From Bacilli bacterium (GTDB lineage: Bacteria; Bacillota_I; Bacilli_A; RFN20; CAG-826): a DNA stretch of 64,000 bases. Under the pieces are notes generated by a model. It worked only from the letters and a program-made list of their open reading frames with translations, was not told where the DNA came from and did no database searches. The position numbers were made by a program, and so were the translations under genes. How positions within the stretch are numbered: the first letter of the stretch is position 1; every line of letters begins with the position of its first letter. The DNA is taken from NCBI GenBank assembly GCA_900767825.1, contig CAAGAN010000033.1, positions 124,001 to 188,000 on the forward strand. The letters run 5' to 3'. Below are positions 16,908-25,516 of the stretch, in pieces.

Positions 16908-17498
16908 GTTAGAAACCATCTCTACTAATTGCTTGATGTCGGTATAGGAAGTATTGATCATCAAATCATAATTATTCCTATCACTCCATTTCTTATTAGT
17001 CGCGAATGTATAGAATCTTGCCCTACCTTTATCGACCTTCTTTATTTTTCTAGCCATTTGCTTCCTGCTATATTTTTCTTTATCGGTTTCTCTTTCTAGG
17101 CATCTATCAATTCTAGAATCCAAACAAGCATAGACAAATATGGAGAAAGGCTTATATTCACGTAAAACATAGTCGGCAGCCCTGCCAATAATGACACAAT
17201 TGCTCTTTTCCGCCATTTTCTTTAAAGTATTGACCTGAGCTTTATATACATCCATTGCCATCGAAACACTTGGATCAGGCCCCAAAGAGAAAGAATTGCC
17301 ATATCTAATTGGGAATAGCGGGATTGGGTCTTTTTCGGAGACTTGTTCGATATATTCCCTTGAATAAGGGGTGCCTTCACAAATTTGGTTGATAATTTCC
17401 AAATCATAATAGGCATAGCCAAGTTTCTCGGCTAGCCTTCTACCAAATTCTCTACCCCCTGAACCGAATTCTCTTCCGATACAAATGATTTTATGCAT
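16896..17498 (-). CDS. Cytidylate kinase-like family protein
   Basis: A 200-residue P-loop-type protein with the GREFGSGGREFG segment (8-19) where the kinase nucleotide loop lies, LAEKLGYAYYD next, and an Arg-rich lid (CLERETDKEKYSRKQMARK) near 130-148. This is the cytidylate-kinase-2 group common in Firmicutes, whose substrate is not settled, and distinct from canonical Cmk. An AGAGGG site precedes the ATG at 17498. The stop overlaps the opposing methyltransferase gene. Confidence 0.82.
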   Translation of the reverse strand: MHKIICIGREFGSGGREFGRRLAEKLGYAYYDLEIINQICEGTPYSREYIEQVSEKDPIPLFPIRYGNSFSLGPDPSVSMAMDVYKAQVNTLKKMAEKSNCVIIGRAADYVLREYKPFSIFVYACLDSRIDRCLERETDKEKYSRKQMARKIKKVDKGRARFYTFATNKKWSDRNNYDLMINTSYTDIKQLVEMVSNLFK

Positions 17499-17551
17499 AT
17501 ATTTCCCTCTTGCTATCTTTATTTTAAGACAAAATTAAAATAAATAAACTT

Positions 17552-17578
17552 AAAAAGGAGCAAGTTGCCTTGCTCCTT
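17552..17578 (-). terminator. Rho-independent terminator of pnp
   Basis: A 10-bp perfect stem (AAGGAGCAAG with CTTGCTCCTT) and a four-base loop, followed by a run of T on the minus strand, lies six bases after the pnp stop. Confidence 0.9.
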
Positions 17579-17583
17579 ATCTA

Positions 17584-19791
17584 TTAACGTCTATTTGGCT
17601 TGGAAGAATGTCCGTGGAATTTAGAGGAATGGTTATCTTTCCTTGGGCCCTTGTCGTCTTTTTCGACATAGCCTTCTGGCTTTTCCTCGAATTCGCGGTG
17701 GCTTAATTTGATCTTTCCTTTTTCATCAAGTCCGATGACGACAACTTTTAATGTATCGCCGACTTTGATGATCTTGGAAGCATCATCAACATAGCCCCAT
17801 TTCAATCTAGATACATGGCATAATCCATCGGTATCGCCGAATAGATTTACAAAAGCCCCGTAATCTTCGACTCTAGTGACTTTTCCTTCGAATATTTCGC
17901 CAACTTTGGCTTCCCTAACTATATCATCGATAATGGCTTTTGCCTTAACAAGCATTTCCTTATCGGTGTGATAGATAGTGATGGTTCCATCTTCTTCGAC
18001 ATCAATCTTGACTTGGTTGCATCTAGCAATGATGTCATTGATGACTTTGCCACCTTGACCGATGACATCTCTAATCTTATCGACATCAATCTTGAAGGTA
18101 ACCATCTTTGGAGCATATTTAGAAACTTCTTCTCTTGGAGCAGGAATACAAGCAGCCATGGCATTTCTAATTTCAGCCCTGGCTTTATTGGCTTGGGCAA
18201 GTGCTTCGGATAAAACTTCACGCGTAACACCGTGGATCTTGATATCCATTTGGAGGGCAGTTAAGCCTTTTTCGGTACCGGCACACTTGAAGTCCATATC
18301 ACCGAAGTGATCTTCTAGACCTTGGATATCGGTTAAGATGGTATAAGGATGCTTTCCATCTAATGGACCAGAAGTAATTAATCCCATGGCAATACCAGAG
18401 ACAATTCCCTTTATCGGGACACCTGCTGCCATAAGCGACATGCAGTTAGCGCAGATACTAGCTTGGCTAGAAGAGCCATTAGATTCGCAAACATCGGCAA
18501 CACATCTAATTGTATATGGAAATTCTTCTTCGCTTGGAAGGACATAAGATAAGGCTCTTTCGCCTAATTTACCATGTCCGATTTCCCTTCTTCCTGGAGC
18601 ACCCATTCTTCCGATTTCACCAACTGAATATGGTGGGAAGTTATAATGATGCATGAATCTTCTTTCGGTCTCGCCGGTAAGATTATCGATTAATTGCTTA
18701 TCAGAAAGAGGCCCTAAAGTTGTAGTTCCGATGACTTGGGTTTGTCCACGGGTGAACATAGCACTTCCATGGGCGCGTGGTAGTAAGTCGACTTGGCAAT
18801 CTAGAGGACGGATTTCATCAACTTTTCTTCCATCTGGTCTAACCTTGTCTTCAGTGATTAAACGTCTAACTTCAGCAGCGACCATTCCTTCTAGGATATC
18901 ATTTACCATAAGCATGGCCATCTTGTGGTCATGTTCATCTTCATATTCCCTAGAATCATAATCATCGATGATTTCCTTCTTCAAGGCATCGATAGCATCT
19001 TGTCTTTCTAATTTATCAAAGATAGAGATAGCCTTGACCATTCTTTCTCCGATTCTAGAATCGATGTCGGCTTTTATTGCTGGATCTGGTGCATATAAGT
19101 CGATATGACGTTTTGCTTTTCCAACCTTTGCAATGACTTCTTTTTCAAAAGCGCATAATTTCTTGATGGCTTCAAATCCGAACATGATGGCATCAAGCAT
19201 TTCTTCTTCTGGGACTTGGCTAGCACCAGCTTCGACCATCATGATGGCACTATCGGTACCAGCGACTGCTAAATCGATATCGGATTTGGCTCTTTCTTCT
19301 TCGTTTGGATCGATGATTAATTTGCCATCGACTCTGCCAACATAAACCCCTGCTACTGGTCCATCAAATGGAATATCAGAGATGCATAAAGCCAAAGAGG
19401 CACCTAACATACCAGTCATTTCTGGGGTATTGTCAGGATCGACCGACATAACAGTAGAAACTAGTTGGACTTCATTTCTAAATCCATCAGCAAATAAAGG
19501 ACGGATTGGTCTATCGATAAGTCTAGCTGCTAAAGTAGCATGTTCACCAGCTCTGCCTTCTCTTCTAAGGAAGGAGCCTGGAATCTTACCAACGGCATAT
19601 TGCTTTTCTTCATAATTTACGGTCAAGGGGAAGAAATCACCCTCTTTAGGTTCGTCGGCGCAGCAAGCAGTAGCCAAAACTACTGTTTCACCAAAACGAA
19701 CAAGGACTGAACCATCAGCCTGTTTTGCGATTTCGCCAGTTTCAACGCTAAGAGTGCGCCCGGCGAATTCTGTTTCAAATACTTGTTTCAT
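17584..19791 (-). CDS. pnp: Polyribonucleotide nucleotidyltransferase (PNPase)
   Basis: PNPase degrades RNA 3' to 5' by phosphorolysis and can add tails. The 735 residues contain two RNase PH domains (about 10-225 and 310-540) around an all-helical linker. A KH domain (GQGGKVINDIIARC, near 565-580) and an S1 domain (GEIFEGKVTRVEDYGAFV, near 625) follow. The last 40 residues are a charged Lys/His/Ser-rich tail. AGGAAAG precedes the ATG. It appears to be a single-gene unit with a strong terminator, divergent from the large membrane protein gene. Confidence 0.97.
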   Translation of the reverse strand: MKQVFETEFAGRTLSVETGEIAKQADGSVLVRFGETVVLATACCADEPKEGDFFPLTVNYEEKQYAVGKIPGSFLRREGRAGEHATLAARLIDRPIRPLFADGFRNEVQLVSTVMSVDPDNTPEMTGMLGASLALCISDIPFDGPVAGVYVGRVDGKLIIDPNEEERAKSDIDLAVAGTDSAIMMVEAGASQVPEEEMLDAIMFGFEAIKKLCAFEKEVIAKVGKAKRHIDLYAPDPAIKADIDSRIGERMVKAISIFDKLERQDAIDALKKEIIDDYDSREYEDEHDHKMAMLMVNDILEGMVAAEVRRLITEDKVRPDGRKVDEIRPLDCQVDLLPRAHGSAMFTRGQTQVIGTTTLGPLSDKQLIDNLTGETERRFMHHYNFPPYSVGEIGRMGAPGRREIGHGKLGERALSYVLPSEEEFPYTIRCVADVCESNGSSSQASICANCMSLMAAGVPIKGIVSGIAMGLITSGPLDGKHPYTILTDIQGLEDHFGDMDFKCAGTEKGLTALQMDIKIHGVTREVLSEALAQANKARAEIRNAMAACIPAPREEVSKYAPKMVTFKIDVDKIRDVIGQGGKVINDIIARCNQVKIDVEEDGTITIYHTDKEMLVKAKAIIDDIVREAKVGEIFEGKVTRVEDYGAFVNLFGDTDGLCHVSRLKWGYVDDASKIIKVGDTLKVVVIGLDEKGKIKLSHREFEEKPEGYVEKDDKGPRKDNHSSKFHGHSSKPNRR

Positions 19792-19905
19792 TCTTTTTTT
19801 CTTTCCTAATTTAATTTCAAACGCGAATATATTAACACCCTTTATGTTCCATAAAAAGGAGAAAAGAAGGAAGAAGTCATATTTCGAGATAATATATCCA
19901 TATTC

Positions 19906-19934
19906 TTGCTTTTATTTAGTTTCAAATAAATAAT
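19906..19934 (+). promoter_or_regulatory. Promoter for a leaderless membrane-protein mRNA
   Basis: TTGCTT (19906-19911), a 17-base spacer and AATAAT (19929-19934) are followed by six bases and the ATG at 19941. No ribosome site is present. Confidence 0.55.
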
Positions 19935-19940
19935 AAATGC

Positions 19941-22334
19941 ATGGCTTTACTTGGTTATGCAATTTTATTGCCCTTAATAGTTATCATTCTTCATTACTCG
20001 ATATTGATTTTATTTAGATTCATCAAGAAAAAAGAAATCTTTAATAAAGAAGAAATCAAACCTTTGCTTATTAATTCAATATCGGCGATTTTACTTACAT
20101 TCATCTTTTCATTAGTCGTCACTTTTTGTTTTGGTGATATAACTTTGCTAAATGGGATTATTTATCTTTCTAGCGTTAGCTTAATTGCTTTCTACATCAA
20201 TCCAAATTGGATATATAAGAAAATAATAAGCAAAGAGATTTTTAGTCAAGATAACAGGCTTAAAACAATTCGCATTTCATTAATTCTATTAAACTTATTG
20301 CTAGAAACATTTGCTTTCAATGCCAGGGCTTATAAAACTAATAGCAATCCGATTTCAATAGATTTTTCTTCCTCTTCATTAAAAGTAAGCGATGGAAAAA
20401 CAAAGGATAACAAATGGACTTATGAAGGTAAGGAAGCAAGCCTAGTTTATACTATTGATAATGAACAAATAAAAAAGGCAAATACAGTTAGGCTAGATTT
20501 TGTTAATCCGACTAGTTTTGGCTTAAAAGTTACCATCAATGGATTAAAAAATAACAAACTACAATATGAATATTCCTATCAATTGAATCCAGTTGTCTAT
20601 GAACATAACCAACTTGGATTACCTAAAGGTGATTTTGATTCATATAAATTCAAATTTGAATTAGATGCAATGGCACGTCCTAATATCGGCGATTATGCAG
20701 GTACTTATAATTCCATAACACTGTCTTCTATTACTTTCGACGCGCCTAATGCATTCCATTTCTCTTTATTAAGGTTTTCTTTAATCTTGCTTGCAATTAT
20801 TTCAATCAGCGAAGTGCCTTCTTTATCTAAAAAATATGTCTTAACTAGAGAAGAAAATAAATCCCCGATTAGAAAATATCAATTAGGGATAATAGGTGGA
20901 GGAATATTGTTATTTATCGGCTCTCTTATATATGTATTTATCCAAAGTAAATCGATGTTATCTAGTTATCCTTTAGTTAACGGAGTCGAAAAATATGACA
21001 TGTATACTCAGTTATTCGACGCGCTTAAAAAGGGGCAAGTAAATATAGATTTGCCATATTCAGCAACCCAAAAATATTGGGATCATGCATATTATAACGA
21101 AAATATATATGTCTATTTCGGGGTATGGCCGGTTATATTTATATCTTTCCCATTCTATTTCATATTCGGAAAAGTTCCCAATGCAATGGGACTAGAAATA
21201 ATTGGATTTAGCCTTTATATCCCCTTCTTTTTCCTTTTAATTACCGAATTAATCAATCAATTTGATAAAAAAGCCAATAGCAAAGTAATTGGATTCCTCC
21301 TTTTTTCTAGCTTTTTCCTATCTTTATCAATAATGAGCGTTACTTATAAAAGATATTGGATGAATATAAATAATCCAGTAGTCGAGGCTAATTACCATGT
21401 ACCTCTTATATATGGATTAATGCATATGGATGCTTTCTTATTATTTACTATTTTAGGTTATAGCAACGCTAAATATAGGAAATTCTATTTTCCTTTAGCA
21501 GGTTTTTCCTTTGCTTCAATAGTTGCAACTAGGCCAAATCTGGCTTTGATAATATTGATTGCAGCCCCGTTATTTATTCTTCCATTGGTTAAAGAATATA
21601 AAAACTACAAAAAGAATCTTTTAGATTATCTTCCCATGCTTGGGGTTTTATTAATTGGGGCCATATTAATAATGAAATATAATAAGGATAGATTCGATTC
21701 AGTCCTTGAATTTGGAGCAAGATATCAACATACAGTCGCCGATATGACAAATATGGGGCTAAATCCAAAAGCCTTGTTGCCTGGATTAGCCCATTATTTC
21801 TTCAATCCATTTTCAATAAACCTAAATACCCATTTCCCATTCATTTATTGCACGAATCCTAGATTTAGTAGCGATATAAAAGACTATTCAACTTACCTAA
21901 ATGGAGGGATTGGATTACTTTTCATCCCTGCTTTCTTTGGAATGTTACTTAATCCTTTTGTCAAATACAAAAAAGGGAGCGATGATTTAGGATTGACCTT
22001 ATTGCGTCAATTGATGTTGCCTTGTTTAATTATATTTACCATGGTCAATTATGCTTTGGCAGGCATCTGCCCTAGATATATGATTGAACCATATCATCTA
22101 GCCACCATCGCATCTATTATCGGGTTTATTAGCTTTGCAAGAAGGTTTGAAAATCATGGCGAAATAATTGTCCCAATCTTCTTTACCTTGATTCTAACTG
22201 GGGTCATTATCACGATGAATATCAATTTCGATCCATTCGATGGACTTACTCCAAACGACTTGAATGGGCTTAGTTTAAGAATTAGGGAAATATTCAATGA
22301 TTTCAACTCTTCTCCTTATTATTCTTTCTTCTAA
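19941..22334 (+). CDS. Large polytopic membrane protein, putative GT-C type glycosyltransferase
   Basis: 797 residues. Four N-terminal membrane segments (within about 1-130) are followed by a soluble, strand-rich extracytoplasmic domain (about 135-275, DFSSSSLKVSDGK to SITFDAPN). About nine further membrane segments follow. The loop after TM5 contains an acidic EKYDMYTQLFDALKKG stretch, resembling the catalytic first loop of GT-C enzymes that use polyprenyl-phosphate sugars. That is a resemblance only; I cannot assign a substrate. The gene stands alone between pnp and rpsO with its own promoter. The Ile/Asn/Tyr-rich composition matches its neighbours, so there is no sign of recent transfer. 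Confidence 0.6.
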   Translation: MALLGYAILLPLIVIILHYSILILFRFIKKKEIFNKEEIKPLLINSISAILLTFIFSLVVTFCFGDITLLNGIIYLSSVSLIAFYINPNWIYKKIISKEIFSQDNRLKTIRISLILLNLLLETFAFNARAYKTNSNPISIDFSSSSLKVSDGKTKDNKWTYEGKEASLVYTIDNEQIKKANTVRLDFVNPTSFGLKVTINGLKNNKLQYEYSYQLNPVVYEHNQLGLPKGDFDSYKFKFELDAMARPNIGDYAGTYNSITLSSITFDAPNAFHFSLLRFSLILLAIISISEVPSLSKKYVLTREENKSPIRKYQLGIIGGGILLFIGSLIYVFIQSKSMLSSYPLVNGVEKYDMYTQLFDALKKGQVNIDLPYSATQKYWDHAYYNENIYVYFGVWPVIFISFPFYFIFGKVPNAMGLEIIGFSLYIPFFFLLITELINQFDKKANSKVIGFLLFSSFFLSLSIMSVTYKRYWMNINNPVVEANYHVPLIYGLMHMDAFLLFTILGYSNAKYRKFYFPLAGFSFASIVATRPNLALIILIAAPLFILPLVKEYKNYKKNLLDYLPMLGVLLIGAILIMKYNKDRFDSVLEFGARYQHTVADMTNMGLNPKALLPGLAHYFFNPFSINLNTHFPFIYCTNPRFSSDIKDYSTYLNGGIGLLFIPAFFGMLLNPFVKYKKGSDDLGLTLLRQLMLPCLIIFTMVNYALAGICPRYMIEPYHLATIASIIGFISFARRFENHGEIIVPIFFTLILTGVIITMNINFDPFDGLTPNDLNGLSLRIREIFNDFNSSPYYSFF

Positions 22335-22338
22335 ACAA

Positions 22339-22367
22339 TAAAAAAGAGGCCTAGTTTCCTAAACCTC
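22339..22367 (-). terminator. Rho-independent terminator of rpsO
   Basis: On the minus strand a 9-bp stem with a GAAA tetraloop is followed by six T, 19 bases after the rpsO stop. It may also serve the plus-strand membrane-protein gene, though the T run there is poor. Confidence 0.88.
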
Positions 22368-22385
22368 AATCTTTGCTTATTAAGC

Positions 22386-22655
22386 TTATTTTCTAATTCC
22401 AAGGGAAGCAATCAAAGCAGTATAACGATCGACATCGTTTCTAGCTAGATAATCTAGAAGGCTGCGTCTTTTGCCAACAAGAATTAGAAGTGATCTTCTA
22501 GCGGCGGCATCAGAACCATTGTTCTTAAGATGTTCAGTGAGATCTTTGATGCGTTGGGTTAGAAGGGCGATTTGGACTTCGGCAGAACCGGTGTCTTTTT
22601 CGTCTTTGCCATACTTTTTGATGATGGCAATGGTTTCTTCTTTCTTTAAAGCCAT
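22386..22655 (-). CDS. rpsO: 30S ribosomal protein S15
   Basis: An 89-residue primary 16S rRNA-binding protein of the platform. The whole sequence is typical: GSAEVQIALLTQRI (22-35), LTEHLK, and the LVGKRRSLLDYL helix (about 57-68). AAAGGAG sits nine bases before the ATG. It is a single-gene unit. The roughly 110-nt region upstream contains GCCAA and TTGGC segments that could pair as an S15-binding leader, but I cannot confirm a known S15 motif. Confidence 0.97.
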   Translation of the reverse strand: MALKKEETIAIIKKYGKDEKDTGSAEVQIALLTQRIKDLTEHLKNNGSDAAARRSLLILVGKRRSLLDYLARNDVDRYTALIASLGIRK

Positions 22656-22775
22656 TTTATTTCTCCTTTATTTTTACTTGGCCAAATCTAAGCTTTAACT
22701 AGGAGATAGATAGAAGCAAGGATTGGCTGCGCGTAATATAATATATTAAAGTTAACTCGAAATACAAGCAAATCT

Positions 22776-23249
22776 CTATATTTGACCATATTTTATTAGA
22801 TTTCTTTCTAAATAAGAGATAGCGTAGCTAGTTTGTTCAAGATTAGCGACTGTAACAGTAATTTCAAAAACACCCTTTTTAGTAACCTTTAATTCTGTTT
22901 CGGAAATACTTTTTATCTCTTTTTCATGCTTATCTAGTTCGTTATCTTCAAATAGATAAAAGTTGCAATTAAATGCCATTGAATAAGAAGGCACATCCAT
23001 ATTTTCTTTGGTTAAAGCGCCTAATTCCTCATCATAAATAAAGAAAGATTGCATCAATTGAATTACATCTCCGCCTGAATATAAGCTTATAGAATGATGC
23101 GTTGTCTCAACTAGTTTTTCTTGACGTAAAACATAGAATTTATAGCTTTCATTTACGCTTGTTTCTTCCTTTTTATCGCAAGAAATCAAATTAAAAGAAG
23201 AGATGATACCCCCTGAAATTAAGATAGAATTTAAAAATATTTTCTTCAT
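22776..23249 (-). CDS. Small predicted lipoprotein, unknown function
   Basis: A 157-residue protein with a lipoprotein signal: basic MKKIF, a hydrophobic core and lipobox LISC (Cys24). After processing it would be tethered outside the membrane. The mature part is acidic with a C-terminal strand pattern (TELKVTKKGVFEITVTVANL) that suggests a small beta-sandwich. AAGGGGGAG precedes the ATG. It stands alone between rpsO and the divergent GtrA gene. No family recognised. Confidence 0.7.
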   Translation of the reverse strand: MKKIFLNSILISGGIISSFNLISCDKKEETSVNESYKFYVLRQEKLVETTHHSISLYSGGDVIQLMQSFFIYDEELGALTKENMDVPSYSMAFNCNFYLFEDNELDKHEKEIKSISETELKVTKKGVFEITVTVANLEQTSYAISYLERNLIKYGQI

Positions 23250-23370
23250 AAAAACTCCCCCTTATAAATTTAATTTATAAAGTAGCAACAAAAATATGCA
23301 AGAGAATTTACATTTGTCGTTTCTATGTAGATTAAAAATTTAGATAAATACAAATATATCTCTTTTGGAA

Positions 23371-23376
23371 TATAAT
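23371..23376 (+). promoter_or_regulatory. -10 element of the GtrA operon
   Basis: TATAAT ends 15 bases before the ATG at 23392, predicting a leader of about nine bases and no Shine-Dalgarno: close to leaderless but not the six-base arrangement seen elsewhere in the window. Confidence 0.45.
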
Positions 23377-23391
23377 AACGTCTAGTTACAT

Positions 23392-23874
23392 ATGAGTGAA
23401 TTTTTTAAAAAGAACAAAAATATAATATTTGAGATAATTAGATTCCTTCTAGTTGGAGGCCTAGCCACCCTAGTTGACTGGGGTGTATCATTTCTAGTCA
23501 AGGCAATAATGCCTTTAATAATGGTAAATAGCTGGGATGTTTCAGGAACTATATCCACCGCCTGTGGCTTTATTGTTGGATTATTCATAAATTATTTTCT
23601 TAGCATCATCTTTGTCTATAAAGATAAAAAGGATGAAAACGAAGGAAAATCATTTAAGGATTTCATGATATTTGCAACAATTGGAGTCCTAGTTTTATTA
23701 TTCCAGTTCCTTCTAATTTTCCTAATAAATGACTTACTTTTTGTTAAAGGAATGAATTTTAATGTAATTCTAATTGGAGAATTAACATGGGGATATATAA
23801 TCGCGAAAGTATTAGCCACTGCAATCGGGCTAGTCTTGAATTATATATTCAGGAAGATATTGATATTCAAATAG
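23392..23874 (+). CDS. GtrA-family membrane protein
   Basis: 160 residues with four membrane helices and the GtrA hallmark FLLVGGLATLVDWGVSFLV near 18-36, plus the terminal NYIFRKILIF. Members are thought to move polyprenyl-phosphate-linked sugars across the membrane for glycosylation of surface polymers. It is followed nine bases later by a flavoprotein gene with its own AGGAG site; the two form an operon. The initiator region lacks a ribosome site. Confidence 0.85.
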   Translation: MSEFFKKNKNIIFEIIRFLLVGGLATLVDWGVSFLVKAIMPLIMVNSWDVSGTISTACGFIVGLFINYFLSIIFVYKDKKDENEGKSFKDFMIFATIGVLVLLFQFLLIFLINDLLFVKGMNFNVILIGELTWGYIIAKVLATAIGLVLNYIFRKILIFK

Positions 23875-23884
23875 GAGAAAGTAA

Positions 23885-25420
23885 ATGCAAAAGATAGCCA
23901 TCATAATCGGAGCAGGTCCAGCAGGACTTACAGCAGCCTATAAATTATTAAAAGAAACCGATATAAAGCCAATTATATATGAAGAGAGCAATGTAATCGG
24001 TGGTATTTCCCAAACTTTTGAATATAAAGGCAACAGGATGGATATCGGTGGCCACCGCTTTTTTACCAAAAATGATTTGGTCATGGATGTCTGGAAAGAA
24101 TTAATGAAACCTCAAGGAGCCCCTGCTTTAGATGAAAAACTCCTTAATGAAAATAAGCAATACGAAGGAAAAGCAGATCCTGAAAAAGAAGATGATGTCT
24201 TCTTGACTAGAAGAAGGGTTTCTAGGATTTATTATCTGGGCAAATTCTTTGATTATCCTATATCAATGAAGCCAAGAACATTTTTAAACATGGGCTTTTT
24301 TAGAACCATGTCGGCAGGGTTTGGTTATATTCATTCCTGCATCTTCAAAAAGAAAGAAGATTCCTTGGAGAATTTCTATATCAACCGTTTTGGTAAGCCT
24401 TTATATAACATGTTCTTTAAAGACTATACGACCAAAGTCTGGGGAAGAAGCCCGAAAGAAATCTCTCCAGATTGGGGAGCCCAAAGGGTAAAAGGATTAT
24501 CTCTTATGAAGACATTTGTCTCTGCCCTTACTAAGCCATTCAGGAAGAAATCTAGTAAGGTAGAAACTTCTTTAATCGAAGAATTCTATTATCCTAAAAA
24601 AGGACCAGGCCAACTCTATAGCAAAATGGCAGATGAAATTATAAAAATGGGAGGAGAAATCCACTTTAACTCCAAAGTAGATAATGTCCACCTAAATAGA
24701 AATTCTATCGATTACATCGATGTTAATGGGAATATAGTCAAAGGGGATTATTATATTTCTTCGATGCCTATAAAAGATTTAATGAATTCGATGAATGACG
24801 TCGATAAATCATTGCTAGATATAGCAAATAACCTCCCATATAGAGATTTCATCACGGTCGGATTATTGCTTGATAAATTAAAAATCAAGAACAAGACTAA
24901 GATGAAAACAGTCAATAACATCGTCCCAGACTGCTGGATTTATATTCAAGATAATTCTGTAAAACTAGGAAGGCTTCAGATATTTAATAACTGGTCCCCA
25001 TATATGGTAGATGATTTGGAAAAGCACATCTTTGTCGGATTAGAATACTTCTGTAATGAAGGTGATGAGATGTGGAACATGAAGGAAGAGGATTTCATTA
25101 AATTCGCGATTGATGAATTGGTTAAAATCAAGATAATTGATAAAGAAGATGTCCTTGATTCAGTCGAACTAAAAATAAAGAAAGCCTATCCTGCCTATTT
25201 TGATTCATATGCAGAATTCCCGAAAGTAAAAGATTATCTAAATTCGATTGATAACCTCTACTGCATCGGAAGAAATGGCCAGCATCGATATAACAACATG
25301 GACCATTCGATGTTAACTGCAATCGAAACAGTGAATGTAATCAAAAACGGTCTTGATAAATCCATTATCTGGAACGTAAATGCCGATAAGGAATATCACG
25401 AAAGCAAAAAAGCCAATTAA
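23885..25420 (+). CDS. FAD-dependent amine-oxidase/UDP-galactopyranose-mutase-like flavoprotein
   Basis: 511 residues with an N-terminal FAD Rossmann motif GAGPAG (9-14), then GGISQTFEYKG and the MDIGGHRFFT segment typical of a flavoprotein group related to UDP-galactopyranose mutase and protoporphyrinogen oxidase. The C-terminal FAD motif is YCIGRNGQHRYNNMDH near 460-475. It sits with GtrA, so a role in making or modifying surface glycan is likely. AGGAG before the ATG sets the start. Its stop codon lies in the loop of its terminator. Substrate is unknown. Confidence 0.72.
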   Translation: MQKIAIIIGAGPAGLTAAYKLLKETDIKPIIYEESNVIGGISQTFEYKGNRMDIGGHRFFTKNDLVMDVWKELMKPQGAPALDEKLLNENKQYEGKADPEKEDDVFLTRRRVSRIYYLGKFFDYPISMKPRTFLNMGFFRTMSAGFGYIHSCIFKKKEDSLENFYINRFGKPLYNMFFKDYTTKVWGRSPKEISPDWGAQRVKGLSLMKTFVSALTKPFRKKSSKVETSLIEEFYYPKKGPGQLYSKMADEIIKMGGEIHFNSKVDNVHLNRNSIDYIDVNGNIVKGDYYISSMPIKDLMNSMNDVDKSLLDIANNLPYRDFITVGLLLDKLKIKNKTKMKTVNNIVPDCWIYIQDNSVKLGRLQIFNNWSPYMVDDLEKHIFVGLEYFCNEGDEMWNMKEEDFIKFAIDELVKIKIIDKEDVLDSVELKIKKAYPAYFDSYAEFPKVKDYLNSIDNLYCIGRNGQHRYNNMDHSMLTAIETVNVIKNGLDKSIIWNVNADKEYHESKKAN

Positions 25421-25433
25421 TTTGGCTTTTTTT
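25408..25433 (+). terminator. Rho-independent terminator with stop codon in the loop
   Basis: AAAAGCCAA (25408-25416) pairs with TTGGCTTTT (25422-25430), followed by more T. The TAA at 25418-25420 lies in the five-base loop, so the left arm is coding. Confidence 0.85.
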
Positions 25434-25516
25434 ATGGGTAAAAATCAATTTTTTCTTGCCTATAGGAGTTGCTAAGACTAGACTTAACCACGTCAAAACA
25501 AGGAGAGGCTTTTATT

